Positions 1 through 12,377 of a DNA stretch of 64,000 nt are shown here, piece after piece (within the stretch, counting starts at the first letter, position 1; the number at the start of each line of letters is the position of its first letter). Source of the stretch: Rhabditoides inermis. Lineage: Eukaryota > Nematoda > Chromadorea > Rhabditida > Rhabditidae. Both the position numbers and the translations under genes were made by a program. The notes beneath the pieces were generated by a model. That model was not told the DNA's origin, ran no database searches, and saw only the letters and a list, made by a program, of their open reading frames with translations. Location: the NCBI GenBank assembly GCA_963966185.1, contig CAWZYM010000396.1, positions 372,001 through 436,000 of the forward strand, given 5' to 3'.

Positions 1-2296
1 CGTCGCACTCGTCCCCTGGGACCTACTCACCGACAGCGAGCGCAGAAAGGTTTCCTTTTTTCAACGATTCTGATTCTGCATTTGAAATACGGTGTGATCT
101 GCTGATTAAATGTTCAGTAATCGATGTACGATTTTCAGGATCGTTTCCGCGCGGCTGAGATTGTCAAGTTCTATCAGTACCACGGTTACAAGATCTCGAA
201 GAGGAACGTAGAGGCGGGGTCGACCGAGCGAATGAAGACCGGGGAGGGAGAGAGGAGCAGCGTCGAGAAGAGGTGTGTCTATTCAGTGCATTCATCACAG
301 ACACTCAGTGTTCCATTTTTGAGTCCTTCTTAGCTCCTCATCGGAAAACAGTTGGCATTGATTTTCATTTGGCAGCAAGTGGTAGCGATGTTGCCCTGTG
401 TGCACTTGGTGCCAGCCGGACCGAAGTTTGCCTACGTCTTTATGTAGAAAACTTTGTTTTCACTCCCGTATGATTTCTTTTCCAAACAATTCTCTCATTG
501 CTACATGGCCTATGGCCTGGTGCAATTGATGATGGTGAAAAAGAACGAGATCTTACAAATCCAACATACACATCAGGTTCGCCTACAATCTGCTGGAGAA
601 GCTGATCCAGTACCTCGAGCAGGCGTCGCTCAAGATGAAGTCGGTCAAGCCGTCACAGGGTGCGTATCTCTCTCCTATCGCGTTTATTTCCTCCACTTTC
701 CTCAGCAATGTAACCTGTTCAGAGCTGACGCGTCGCAACTCGTTCAAAAAGGAGGGTCAGGACGTGAAGTTCTTCGAGAAGGTGGTGCTGCCGCTAATGC
801 ACGCCTACTTCAACGCACACAAGAACTACTTCCTGGAGAGCAGCTCCATCGTCCAGACCGGCACTGCGAGCAATCGCGAGAAGGAGATGGTCGCCAAGTG
901 AGCGATTCCTTATGAACAATATATTTACATTTGCTTGCAGCCTGTTCTGCCGTCTCGCCGCGTTGCTTCGCATCAAGAATCGCGCGTTCGGTTCGGTGGC
1001 CAAGATCACGGTGCGCTGTCTGCAGGGACTCACCCAGGCGCTCGATCTGCGCACGCTGGTCAAGCAGAACTCGGACATTGTCCGCACCTCGCTCCTCACC
1101 TTCTTCAACAACTGCGCCGACGACCTGTTCCTGGCAGTCAAGGAGCTCAAGGCGGGTGGAAACTACATGCATGCACTTCATTTCGAGAGTAACCCATGTG
1201 ATTCCAGGACAACGGTCAGTACTCTCTGCTGCGCGGTCAGAACCTCAAGTCGTGGATCTCGCTCGAGTTTGCCAACCAGATGATCATCCCCGTACTCACC
1301 ACCATGTTCACGCATCTCGCCAGGAACCACTTCGGAACCGATCTGCTGCGTGAGTCGCCCGTACGCACTCACATTGCTGTGGTATTCGAATCCCACACAG
1401 GACTCTGAAATCGGAGACTGTCTTTACTTTTTACATTGTCTGTTTGCAGTGGACGACATCCAGGCGGCGTGCTACAAGATCCTCGACTCGCTCTACATGG
1501 TCACTGGCCTCACCGCCACCATCTCACAGAGGAAGAGCATTGCATATGAGATCGACAAGTGAGCTTGCTCTCTTTTTCTATTGGAAACTGACCTGTGATT
1601 GCAGGCATCGCTCCGGTCTGGGCCAGTGTCTGTCGGCGTTCGCGTCCTGCTTCCCAGTCGCGTTCCTTGAGGCCGAGTTCAACAAGAACAACAAGTACTC
1701 GGTGCTGGCCAAGAGCCAGGACCAGTCGGTGCAGGTGCAGGAGATGCTACAGAACCTCTCCGCTCACATCCCGCTCCTCGACAAGCTACTCACCGACATC
1801 GAACAGGTAGATATTGAGCTTATACGCCTCATGTCACGTCACTATGCAGGTGTCTCTGTCGGGAACGGTGTACTCTGACAATCCGAACGTGTACGACGTG
1901 GATCTGCCGCTGCTGTGCTCGTATCTGGGATACTGGTGGAAGATCGGTCCGGACGCGCCGGAGAGCAAGAAGGGAGACGCCGAGGAGACGATCCGACAGG
2001 CACTGCCCACCACCTCCGTCACCTCCGAGCACATCAACCGCATCTTCTGCGCCCTCCTCAGAATGATCAGGTATGGAGAGAGAGACGAAGACTGGTTTTG
2101 ACGGAGAGCTTGCAGGAACCACGTGGGCATCGAGGTGGCACCGTGGCTGTGCCGCGTCACATGTGAGTCACTCACACTCGACTCAACATCTACAAAACAC
2201 TCTCTTTCCAGACTTTGCTGTGCAAATCGTTCCGATGGTGACGTGCGATCCTGTCATGGAGTTCATGCTGCCGATCGCTGAGCGACTCCGGCGGTG

Positions 2297-2348
<52 letters not shown>

Positions 2349-5300
2349 CACATTCACCACCTGTTCAGTATGTGCGAGAAGTCGTGGAAGGAGGAGGAGC
2401 ACATGCGCACTCATCCCGACGACGCCGACGAGGGAACGATCGCCGAGGTGGGAGGAGGAAAGTGGGAGGGCGGGAGAGAGTGTTCGGGTTGCAGGACAAC
2501 GCCAAGCTGGTGCGCGATACGTACGCCTTCTTCCCCATCCTCATGAAGTACACCGACCTGCATAGGGCGCAGTGGCTCAAGGTAGCAAACATATATAGTT
2601 TTAGCAAGTTCTTTGTGTAACCTTGTGTTTGAGTCGCCGTCGTGGGAGACGGACGGTGTGTACGAGAATGTGGCGGTCATCTTCCGCATCTGGTCGCAGT
2701 CGCAGCACTTCAAGAGGGAGGAGCTCAACTACATGGCACAGTTCGAGGAGGACGCCGCGATGGCTGGAGGTGAGGGGAGTGTAGGGAAAAGTAATGCATG
2801 GTGTGTTCAGGCGGCGAGATGAAGACTGGCAAGGCGGCAATTGCGGAGCGTAAGAAGAAGCGTCGCGAGGGACAGGTGAGCCGGTCTCCTCTCGTCTCAC
2901 TCATCTCACTCGTCTCCACACTCATCACTCTCTTCCCCTTTGTTGCCCCTCTCTCTGTCTATCCGTGTTGGTTGAAAGGCGGACCAGCTGAGGCTGCCCG
3001 AACAGCCGCGCGGCAAGAAGAACGGCAGGGCGGCGCGGCCGATCGTAGGTGTCCCCGTCGTGCTAGTCCATCGCACTCTCGTTGTGTCGTGCCCCCCGTG
3101 CTGGTCCCTTTCCTCCTGTACCATCACTTGCCTCTCTCGGTTCAGGTGAAGAAGGACAAGCACGCCAACTCGCTCGTCATCGCGTGTCTCAAGCGCCTCC
3201 TGCCCGTCGGTCTCAACGTGTTCGGAGGAAGGGAGCTGGACATCGTGCAGCAGTCCAAGGAGCGATTCATACAGAAGGAGAACGAGGACAAGATCCGCGA
3301 GTTCATCAAGGGACTCCTCGACATTCCTGTCAAGGTGGGCGAGACTTGGGAGAATGTGAAGATAGTGTGACAATTACAGACCGACCCGACGGACAAGAAT
3401 GCGTGGCAGCTGTCACTGTACAGAAAGATCGGAAAGTCGCAGATGCGTGGAAAGGTGAGTGGGAGATCTTCATAGCAAAACAATGAGAAATACTTATTGC
3501 ATTACCTTTTAGGACGAGATGACTCAAGACGCAGTTGTGGAGAAGATCTTCAACATGGGTCAGGTGTCGGCGATTCTTCACACAGTGAGTGTGAGGGCCA
3601 GCCACTCACCGCCAAACCCGCTTCGAGTGTCATTGTCTCACAGTGTAGTGTGGTGTAGTGTAGTGCGGTTTTGTGTGGTGTGGTTGTGTGTAGAGTGTGT
3701 CACATTTGCAGATAATGCGTACGCGCGGGCGCCGTTTCGCGCCGGGGGCGAGTTCGCGCTTCGTGTGTTGCTTTTCTCTTCTATTTTTGCTTGCCTTTTG
3801 GAGCTGTTCCGTTTCCCCCTCGCCCCTCGCCTGTCCTGCCGTTTCCCTTTCCTCATCCCTCCCCTCCCGTGTCGTCGATTGTCGTGTTCGTGTTCAGACC
3901 GAGCACCCGCAACTCGTGTCGTCTGTGTGGAAGAAGATGGTGTCGACGCAGCGCAAGCGAGCCGTCGTCGCCTGTTTCCGGATGGTGCCCCTCTATGGCA
4001 TTCCCAGGTAAGCGGCGTGCATCTGTCGTGGCTCGGTGTGCGGTGCTCACACACAATGCATGAGGGGACGCGGTGGCTGGGTGGGCGGTGCGCACAGTGG
4101 GCGGAGCTGTAATGGGCGTGGTCAGGCGACGTCGCGCACCGAGAAGGAGGACCGGTGGAAGAAGGTGCTGACGCTGCAGAGGAAGCGCATGGCCATCTCG
4201 CTCATCACTGCCTCGCATCTCTACAAGACGGAACTGTGAGTCGCGGCTGCTGCGGCGCGTCCAAAAAGAGAATGAATGATGGAATGAAGGAATGAATGGA
4301 AGCTTCTCGCTAGACTATATCCCCGCAACACTTACTCTCACACTCACTCCGTTTCATCTTCACACTCTTTCGGTTCTTTCTCAGGCTGTTGCTAGCGAGT
4401 GCGGACGGCTAACTGATAGACAGCCATGCAACCAACATGAAACTCGAAAGGAGAGGAGGGGTTATGAACTAATGCACAGGCACCGCGGAATCAACTTCTT
4501 CCTACCCGCCTTCTCGAAGCAATGGCTAGAGGAGGAGGACGTGGGACAGGAGAAGCTCGTTGCGGACATCTGTGTACGTCGAAAGAGAGATGGAGGGAGA
4601 GAGAGAGAGAGACGGGAAGTAGCAAAGATATAGATGGGTTTTCAGACGGAGATGGAGGAGGATGACTCGCCTCATATCGAGATCAACGACGAGGGCGTCA
4701 TCATTTCCGAGGAGAAGAGTGACGACAAGTGGGTGTTCCCGGTTGAGAGTAGAGATCACACTCTCTGTTGCAGGTGTCGCCCGGACCCTCTGAAGCAGCT
4801 TATCCGGTGTTTCCAGCGGGCTGCCACCAGCGAGGAGAGCCAAGCCAGCAGCATCGCCGACGACTCACTCTACATCAAGTGAGCAGTCATTCTTATTCTG
4901 CTTTCATCGTCTGTCTCGTAGTGAAATCTTTCCGAAACCATCGAACAATCAGGTTCGCGGACGTTATGTCTCGATCGGTGCACATCGAGGACGACGACGA
5001 CGGAGACGAGGAGGAGGACAGCGACCAGGCGCAGAAGGAGGAGCAGGCGCAGGCGCTGCGGGCGGAGCAGGCTGTGCTCGCAGACAGAGGAGCCGCCATT
5101 ATGTGCCTCATGTATCTCTCCGCCAGCAACGGAGAGCCCAACGAGGTGCGTGATTTGTACATCTCTTTTGCGTGAACTTTTTGTGCATATATTTTCTTTC
5201 AGATGGTGGCCCAGACGCTACAGCTCGGCATTCACCTGCTGTCGGGCGGAAACATCGACATCCAGAAGATGTTGATCGAGTACCTGCAGCTGAAGAAGGA

Positions 5301-8300
5301 CGTGCGCTTCTTCACCTCCCTCGCCGGTCTCATGAACAAGTGCAGTGTGCTCAACCTGGAGATGTTCGAGAGGCAGATCAAGGTGCGTGGTGAGAGTGCG
5401 TGTACTGAACGGGACAGAGTGAGTGAGTGTGTGGATTCAGGCCGAGGGTCTGGGAATGGGCGCGGAGCTGGCAGCCGGCGACAATCAGAACCTCAACGAC
5501 GCCGACTTCACGTGCTCGCTGTTCCGCTTCCTGCAGCTCACCTGCGAGGGCCACAATCTCGGTGCGTTCCATCTTCACGTTCTGACAACTCTGTGTTTAC
5601 GTGTGTTGTTGCAGAGTTCCAGAACTATTTGCGCACGCAGCCGGGCCACACGACCAGCGTGAACCTGATCAACTGCACAGTCGACTACCTGCTGCGACTG
5701 CAGGAGTCGGTGATGGACTTCTACTGGCACTACTCCTCCAAGGAGGTGATCGACGAGGGCGGCAAGGAGTACTTCCTGCGCGCCATCCAAGTCTGCAGCC
5801 AGGTGTTCAACACGCTCACTGAGAGCATCCAGGTGAGAGGAAAACATAAAAAAGAGACAGTTGAGCACACGGTTACCTCTTCAGGGTCCGTGCGTGGGCA
5901 ACCAGATGACGCTGGCCAACTCGCGTCTGTGGGACGCGATCAACGGATTCTTCTTCCTCTTCGCTCACATGATGGAGAAGCTCTACCGGTGAGTGGGCGG
6001 GGACGACGGGGGCAGATGGTGACACGGTGCTTGCAGCAATTCCACCCAGCTGGAGCTGCTGCGCGAGTTCCTCAACCTGCAAAAGGACATGATCGTGCTC
6101 ATGCTGTCTATGCTCGAGGGAAACGTCCTTAACGGACCCATCGGAAAGCAGGTGAGAGGAAGGGAAGGGAATACTTATGTAACCCTTGCAGATGGTCGAC
6201 GCTCTTGTGGAGTCGCAGCCATCAGTGGAGAAGATACTCAAGTTCTCTGACATGTTCCTCAAGCTCAAGGATCTCACCACCAGCCAGGCATTCCAGGACT
6301 TTGACACCAACCGGTATAGAGAGAAAGAGAGAAAGGAGAGGAGGGAAAGAGAGAAGAGAGGGCGGGTGAGATACAGACATCAATCTTGCAGGGACGGCTG
6401 GATCAGCCCGAAAGAGTTCCAACGCGCGATGGAAAGCCAGAAGATGTACACGGTGGAGGACATCACGTATCTGATGATGTGCACAGACGTGAACAACGAC
6501 GGCAAGGTGGACTACATGGAGTTCACGGAGCGCTTCCACAATCCCGCCAGGGACATCGGATTCAACCTCGCTGTGCTGCTCACCAATCTCAAGGAGCACA
6601 TCACCAACGACCCGCGACTCGAGAAGGTATGGTGGATAGAGGGATGAGTGGTACGCGTGATGTTTCAGATCATCGAGAAGGCGGCGACACTGCTGGAGTA
6701 CTTCGATCCGTTCCTCGGAAGGATTGAGATCATGGGCAGCAGCAAGCGAGTGGAGAAGATCTACTTCGAGATCCAGGAGAGCTGGCTGGAGCAGTGGGGC
6801 AAGCAGCAGATCAGGGACTCGAAGAACTCGTTCCTCTTCAACGTCCTCCAGGACGACGGAGGCGACCAGGGCAAGCTCGAGGCGTTCATCAATTTCTGCG
6901 AGGACACCATCTTCGAGATGCAGCACGCGGCCGAGATCTCGTCCGGAGACGGCGCGGATTCCAAGATGGAGAGGGCGCTGAAGCAGAGAGACTACTTCCT
7001 CCAGCAGACATCGGCTGGAGAGCAGATCTCCGAGACAATCAAACACGGATACAACTTCGGAATCTCGGCCGCCAACGCCCTGCGACCAGAGAACATGCAG
7101 AAGAGCGCGCGCGCTTTCGGATCAGCTGTCAGGTACTTTTTTCTTTATCTATATTTTTCCCTCTCCATCCCTCTCTCTCTCCCCCCCGTCTCTCTCTCCC
7201 TCTCTCTCCCTCCCTATCTCTTCGCTCTCTCACGCTGTCTCGTTTCAGACAGATGACGTGGCTGCAGTTGCTGTGGGCTCTAGTGATGTTGCTGGCGAAG
7301 GTGGCAGGCAAGGTTGGCTGGGCGCTGTATCTGATGATGGCGACCATCTTCCGCTTCTGCTACTTCCTCACCACGAGCGGCGAGTCGGAGAGCGAGGAGC
7401 ACAAGGGCAACGCGCTGCCGGCGCCCGAATCCCATCACTTCACCACGTCCCCCCTCATACCCGAGTTCCACCACACACGCACATTCGACGCATTCGGGGT
7501 GTCTGCCAACAAGATCGACGGCCACCTGCACTCGGACGAGCCGCCGCCCGCATTCGAACCCGACTTCTCGCGGCCGGCGACCGCCATGTCCGGAGAGGAG
7601 AAGGAGGAGGAGCAGAAGACGGAGAAGGCCGAGGAGAAGCCGCCCACACCGCCTGCCACCAAGGCGCCCTCCCTCTACGAGTCGCTCGGATCGCCCGCGA
7701 TGCAGATGGAAGCAGTCAGATCAGAGGAGGACATCGGACACTACGAACCCAAGATTGCAGACCAGAACGCCGGAAGGAGCCGCGGCAGTATTCTCGTGAG
7801 TCAAGGGGGTAAAGGAGAGCAACAGAGATCAATGAATTCATTTCAGAACATGCTGGCCCGCAACTTCAAGACGATCGAGAAGACCACTCTGCACCTGGCG
7901 TTCTTCATCAACGTCATCCTGCTGTTCCACCGCGTGGACATTCTGGCGACGGAGACGGAGACGTCGGACGGAGACGAGGAGGAGGAGGCGGCCGAAACCA
8001 TCTACATCTCCGGCCTCGTCATCCCCTATGTCAGCTACGAGATCACCGGATGGGTGCTATCACAGGTGAGACTGGAGCGAATGCGAGAATATTTATTGCG
8101 TGCAATGTTCGCGAAAGCGTTTACGCCTTGGGGGTGGGGGTGGTCGACTCTACTTCCTTGGCAATGAGGCCCTTGGCGACCTTCTGCTCGGCAAGCTTGC
8201 CTTTCTTGTCCTGGCCCTTGATCGTCTCTACCTTCTTCACTACTTTCTTCTCAACCTTCACGTCCCTCGTCTTCTGCTCCTCGACGTTCCTTACGGGCTG

Positions 8301-10136
8301 AGGGAAGGGTCTCTTGAACTTCTCGGGCACTTTGATGTTGGCAGGCAGCTTGGCGAACAGCTGCTGGAGGAACTTCTCGCGCTCCATCAGCGTCACCTTC
8401 TTCTCGGCCAGCTTGGCCTTGGCCTCGTTCTTCTTGATGTCTCTGGTCTTGGGGTTGGGGGTCACGTTAACCGGCTTGATAGCGATCTTGGGCACGCCCT
8501 TGGTGTTCTTGAGCTCGGGGAGAGGGTTGGAGGCGATGAGGTTGGGGGCGGCGACGACGGTCGGCATAGCAAAGTGGGTGCGCGGCTTATCCGAAGAGGC
8601 ATCTGGAAGAGAAGATGGCTACTGTGTTTTGGTGACTGCGACACACCCTGTCCGTAGGCTGCGACGGCAAGTCCAGCGAGGGGAGCGATGAGAGAGAAGC
8701 GCATGTCGTCTGCTCGATGATGCCACAAGCCTCCTCTCCCTTTTCTACTCCGCTCCGTGTCATTCCACCCATCCGAATGTCTTCTCCGCTCACCGTTTAG
8801 TGGCTCTAAGCCGTGAGATAACACTGTCACGACCATGCCGCTTATGGCGAATAATAAAAATGCTGGTGCCGCCACGATGTAACGCAAGAAGTACTCATAA
8901 TATATGCAAATCACGATATTAATATGGCGTGTTTCAGTTGCTGTACTGGATCAGTGTGATTCATCTGACGTCGTCGTTCGCGCTTCTCGTCTCGTTCTAC
9001 CAACTCAAGATCCCGCTCATCACATTCAAAAGGGAGAAGGAGGTGGCGAGAAAGCTCATGTTCGACGGATGCTGGATAACAGAGGAGGACAACGAGGAAC
9101 TGGGAGTCATCGACATGCTCATGTGGTACGCGTCTTCTCCATCCCCCTCTCTTCCATCCCCCTTCTCCCGTCTCTCTCTCTCTCTCTCTATCCTTTCTCT
9201 CACACTCTCTCCCTAGATCTCTCTCACTGCCCTCTTTCAGGTACCTCGACCGAATCGTGATCTCTTCAAAGTCCTTCCCTATGAAGTACTGGGACAAGTT
9301 TGTGCGTCGCAAGACCCGCCAGAAGTTCAAGGACCAGGTGGACGAGGAGACACTGACGAGCATCCTAGGCGAGGAGAAGGCCTCCAGCGACAACAGCACC
9401 GACTACAGGTAGGCGTGGCCGCAGTGGGCGAGGCTCACGCATGCCTTGTAGGTACGCGTGCTGGCTGTGGATCGGCGTGATTCTCACCAACGGACAGTTC
9501 CTCTACCGTGTCGGCTATCTGGTGAGCATGCGCTCTCTCCATCCCCTCTCATCCATAATACCCGCACAGATCTGCTCGGCGTGCGGAGTGTTCATCTCGC
9601 CCTTCTTTTACGCCTTCCATCTCATCGACGTCGTCCTCTCATTCCCTATGCTCAAGGCTATCCTCCAGTCCGTCACCCACAACCTGCAACAGGTACGCGA
9701 AGAGACAAGGCGAGCGAGAGATGACAGCAGCATTCCAGCTCATTCTCACCATCATGATGATTGTGGTGGTGGTGTACCTGTACACGGTGATCGCCTTCAA
9801 CTTCTTCCGCAAGTTCTACGTGCAGGAGGAGGACGAGGGAGACGAGCCCGACAGGAAGTGCCACAACATGGCCACGGTATGGAATGGCGAAAGAGGCAGA
9901 AGGGGGATGGATAGAGAAAGAGTGAGAGTGATATGCTGGCATTGCAGTGCTTCATCTACCACTTCTACGCGGGAGTGCGTGCGGGAGGAGGTATTGGAGA
10001 CGAGCTGGAGTCGCCCTATGGAGACGAGCTCGAGTATCAGAGGATGTTCTTCGATATCTCCTTCTTCTTCTTCGTCATTGTCATTCTCGTCGCTATCATG
10101 CAGGGTGAGTAATCTGCTTGCCTCTATCTGTCCGCC

Positions 10137-10192
<56 letters not shown>

Positions 10193-10573
10193 GGCACCCC
10201 TCCAGGTTTGATCATCGACGCGTTCGGTGAGCTGCGTGACCAGCAAGAGTCAGCGACGGACAAGCTAGAGTCTAGCTGTTTCGTGTGCGACATCGGCAAG
10301 GAGACGTTCGATCGAATGCCACGCGGCTTCGAGATCCACACCACCAAGGAGCACAACTTCGCCAACTATCTCTTCTTCCTCCAGCACTTGGTCAACAAGG
10401 ACGAGACCGAGTACACTGGACAGGAGACATACGTGAGAGGTGAGTGACGCAGTGTCAGCACAGCGCCCTTCAACCTCTCGTTTCCAGAAAAGTACGACAA
10501 CCGCGACTGGGAGTTCTTCCCGGTGGGCGAGTGTTTCGTGAAGCAGTACGAGGACCAGCTGCTGCAGTCGTAG
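1..10573 (+). CDS. unc-68: Ryanodine receptor, C-terminal part (5' truncated by window)
   Basis: Intracellular Ca2+-release channel of the sarcoplasmic/endoplasmic reticulum. More than 20 exons read in order as the last two fifths or so of a ryanodine receptor. The first partial exon (1-49) encodes [16 protein letters not shown] and joins 139-272, 577-659, 723-898 and onward. Visible landmarks are the helical-domain text [23 protein letters not shown] (about 1868-1930, split here only as description), a duplex EF-hand near 6.3-6.5 kb, membrane segments from 7258 on, an acidic linker rich in E/K at 7540-7790, and the pore with GGGIGD at 9984-10001. The C-terminus ends EDQLLQS with stop TAG at 10571-10573, the usual RyR end. 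Introns are short and several carry CT or GA tracts. The intron before 1211 may use a GC donor. The intron 8066-8937 contains another gene on the opposite strand. The N-terminal 60 percent lies outside the window. Confidence 0.97.
2299..2346. repeat. (CT)n tract in RyR intron
   Basis: About 24 CT units beginning right behind the GTGAG donor and running towards the acceptor. Confidence 0.95.
6303..6521 (+). other. RyR EF-hand pair with canonical calcium loops
   Basis: Two EF-hand loops lie in the ryanodine receptor. Loop 1, [12 protein letters not shown], is split by a short intron (about 6315-6391). Loop 2, [12 protein letters not shown], is at 6486-6521. Both keep D1, N3, D5, G6, a hydrophobic residue at 8 and E12, so both look able to bind Ca2+. 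Vertebrate RyR loops are degenerate by comparison, so this matches the invertebrate pattern. The loop limits are read directly; calcium binding is inferred. Confidence 0.9.
8092..8097 (-). terminator. AATAAA poly(A) signal of the nested gene
   Basis: On the minus strand this reads AATAAA, about 24 bases past the stop of the nested gene. It falls just inside the donor side of the host RyR intron. Confidence 0.65.
8121..8704 (-). CDS. Nested secreted lysine-rich protein inside a RyR intron
   Basis: A two-exon gene lies wholly inside RyR intron 8066-8937 on the opposite strand. Exon 1 (8704-8647) encodes [19 protein letters not shown], a convincing signal peptide. A short intron (GT at 8646, AG at 8603) leads to exon 2 (8602-8121). 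The joined frame gives 179 residues with no stop. The mature part is basic and rich in K, E, P and V, with [20 protein letters not shown] in the middle and many KK/EK pairs towards the C-terminus. There are no cysteines in the mature part and I recognise no domain. A poly(A) signal follows 24 bases after the stop. It is probably a small secreted or extracellular-matrix protein; the function is unknown. GC-rich third positions match the neighbouring real exons. Confidence 0.8.
9984..10001 (+). other. RyR selectivity filter GGGIGD
   Basis: The six codons encode GGGIGD, the signature filter of ryanodine receptor pores. Upstream is the luminal segment [12 protein letters not shown], and downstream the pore-lining helix [25 protein letters not shown], which continues over a CT-rich intron. 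The intact motif indicates a functional channel gene and not a pseudogene. Confidence 0.95.
10138..10189. repeat. (CT)n tract in RyR intron
   Basis: About 26 CT units in the intron that interrupts the pore-lining helix, ending 16 bases before the acceptor. Confidence 0.95.
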
Positions 10574-10995
10574 TGTCATCATAGCCTCTAGTATTTATGG
10601 TTAGCTGTCGCGAGGTGTGCGCCTCGGCTCCCGCCAGAGCCTCGAGCGCCGCCTCTCCCCCGCTCATTTCAGTGCCCAACACTACACCCTTTAATAAGCG
10701 ATCAAACACCAGTTTATGTGTATTTTTGTTTTGTTTTGTTTCGTAGGCCCTGATTCTACCCCGCGACCCCCGTGTGCGTGTGCCTTGATGTTCAATAGGT
10801 TGTACTTTTATATAAATAATATATGCTCGCCCGGCCCGCGAGGTGGTTTGCAGCGACAGTTCCGCCAAACTGTCACTCGCCGCTCAACGCGTGTCTAGAT
10901 AAAATATTTTATATATGTGGGATAAGTAATAATTATATAAATGACAATGACATACAAAAATATTATACTAGAAACTACAGAAACAGTGGGGATGT
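10574..10995. other. RyR / ShK-gene convergent 3' region
   Basis: These 422 bases separate two convergent genes. The first half is GC-rich, the second AT-rich. No canonical AATAAA is obvious for either gene; AATAAG occurs near 10692. No other feature seen. Confidence 0.5.
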
Positions 10996-11759
10996 TTTAT
11001 ATTCCCAGCTCCTCGCATAGTCCGCAAGTCTTGGGGCATTGGCGCTTCATCGTCTTTAGGTAGAGGGGATCTGTGCAGAGCTCCTTCAGGAAAATGCACT
11101 CGTTCTTGCCTTGCGCGTCCAGCCGGTCCTCGCAAGCTGAATCCATAACGTCACTATTTCTAACCGGCTCTCACATACCGTATCTCAGCATGCTATTATC
11201 GCAGCACGTCTCCTGCTGTGTTCCACGGTTCACACACGTCTGTCCAGCCGCGCAGGTGACAGTGCCGTTCGTGTTCCTATCACAAGCTGAAAAAAGAGAT
11301 GAGCGAGAAAGAGAGAGAGAGAGACGCACGTCCGTTGCCGAGGTTGATGCACTGATTCTTCTCAACGGGGATGCGCAACTGAGTACGCTCGCAGCACTTC
11401 TCGATATCCGTGCCTCTGTTCACACACGTCGCAAAGCCAGAGCACTTGCCGCCCTTCATACAATCTGAAAGAAACGCGGATTAGTTGAGGGGATGGAATG
11501 ATCACCTCCAGTTCCGGCATCCATGCACTGGTCCTCGATCAGGTCTTCGATCGCACAACAGTATCCACCAATCGAACAGCCCAATCCACCATCACAGTCG
11601 GTCGAGTCAGTGCACACTGAACACTTGTCTAGTTCTTGAATGGTATTGTGACAACTAACGTTTACTGGAAGCGTTCTTGGGTGCCCAACAGCCCATTTTT
11701 GAGGGATAGTCCTGGCAGACGACGGAGGAAGCGAAGAGGAGAATAAGAGAGAACCACAT
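10996..11759 (-). CDS. Secreted cysteine-rich protein with C-terminal ShK domain
   Basis: Five exons join cleanly on the minus strand. The start encodes the signal peptide MWFSLILLFASSVVC. The body has several cysteine-rich stretches of the type CxxG..C.. CCAI and CVNRGTQQETCC, suggesting repeated disulfide-bonded modules. The last exon encodes CEDRLDAQGKNEC followed by CPKTCGLC, a six-cysteine ShK (ShKT) module ending two residues after a final E-L-G-I tail. Nematodes have many secreted ShK proteins; a role at the cuticle or in immunity, or as a partner of secreted enzymes, is only a family-level guess. Introns are short, one starting GTGCGTC at about 11332. The stop TAA is at 10998-10996. 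It is divergently arranged with SepSecS. Confidence 0.8.
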
Positions 11760-12377
11760 AATCGTTCAGTTGATGCCACTCCATCAGTTTGTCTCTCTTT
11801 TATATGTCGCACCCGGACATAGATCTGTTCCAAAACGGATGCAAATGAGTCAAGTGCAAACAATAGTTCTTTGTTCGCCCCCGCCTCTGGGCAATATGCT
11901 AATGGACTTGACGCTATATTTGCGGTCTATGTTTGATCGAGAGAAAGCTAAATCGAGCATGGGGCGAGAGACTAGTTAAGTTCACATGTATTGTGTGAGC
12001 AACTCTCTCAGAAAACGCTCACCTCAAAAAGGTGGGCGACAATTTGGCTATTGTTGTCTGCAACGGCGGCGGAACCACTGAGGCTAGATCTCATAGTATA
12101 TATGCTGTCTGCAACGGAAATGTATAGAGCTCGTATTTGCTAGCGAACACATGTCATTCATTTAGTGTCCATAACCACTATAGACATTCACAGCAAAGCA
12201 ACAATAGTACATGTTTATCTGTCGTTTTATTGTTAGTATCATTTTATATGTGAACTATAATTGTATTTTATAAACAGCCGAACATTCCTATATACTATAT
12301 TATTACGTATTATATTCTTCTTAAATATTTAATTTGAAAGGTATTTTAGAATAATCGTGACACATTTAATTGTTTCC
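11760..12377. promoter_or_regulatory. Divergent intergenic region between ShK gene and SepSecS
   Basis: 618 bases lie between the start codons of two divergently transcribed genes, so both promoters must be here. The half next to SepSecS is strongly AT-rich (12200-12360). No specific factor site is recognised. Confidence 0.4.

Noticed and set aside
3519..4112. 197-residue plus-strand frame
   Set aside because: It covers two RyR exons joined through introns in a different frame; the RyR frame explains the coding signal.
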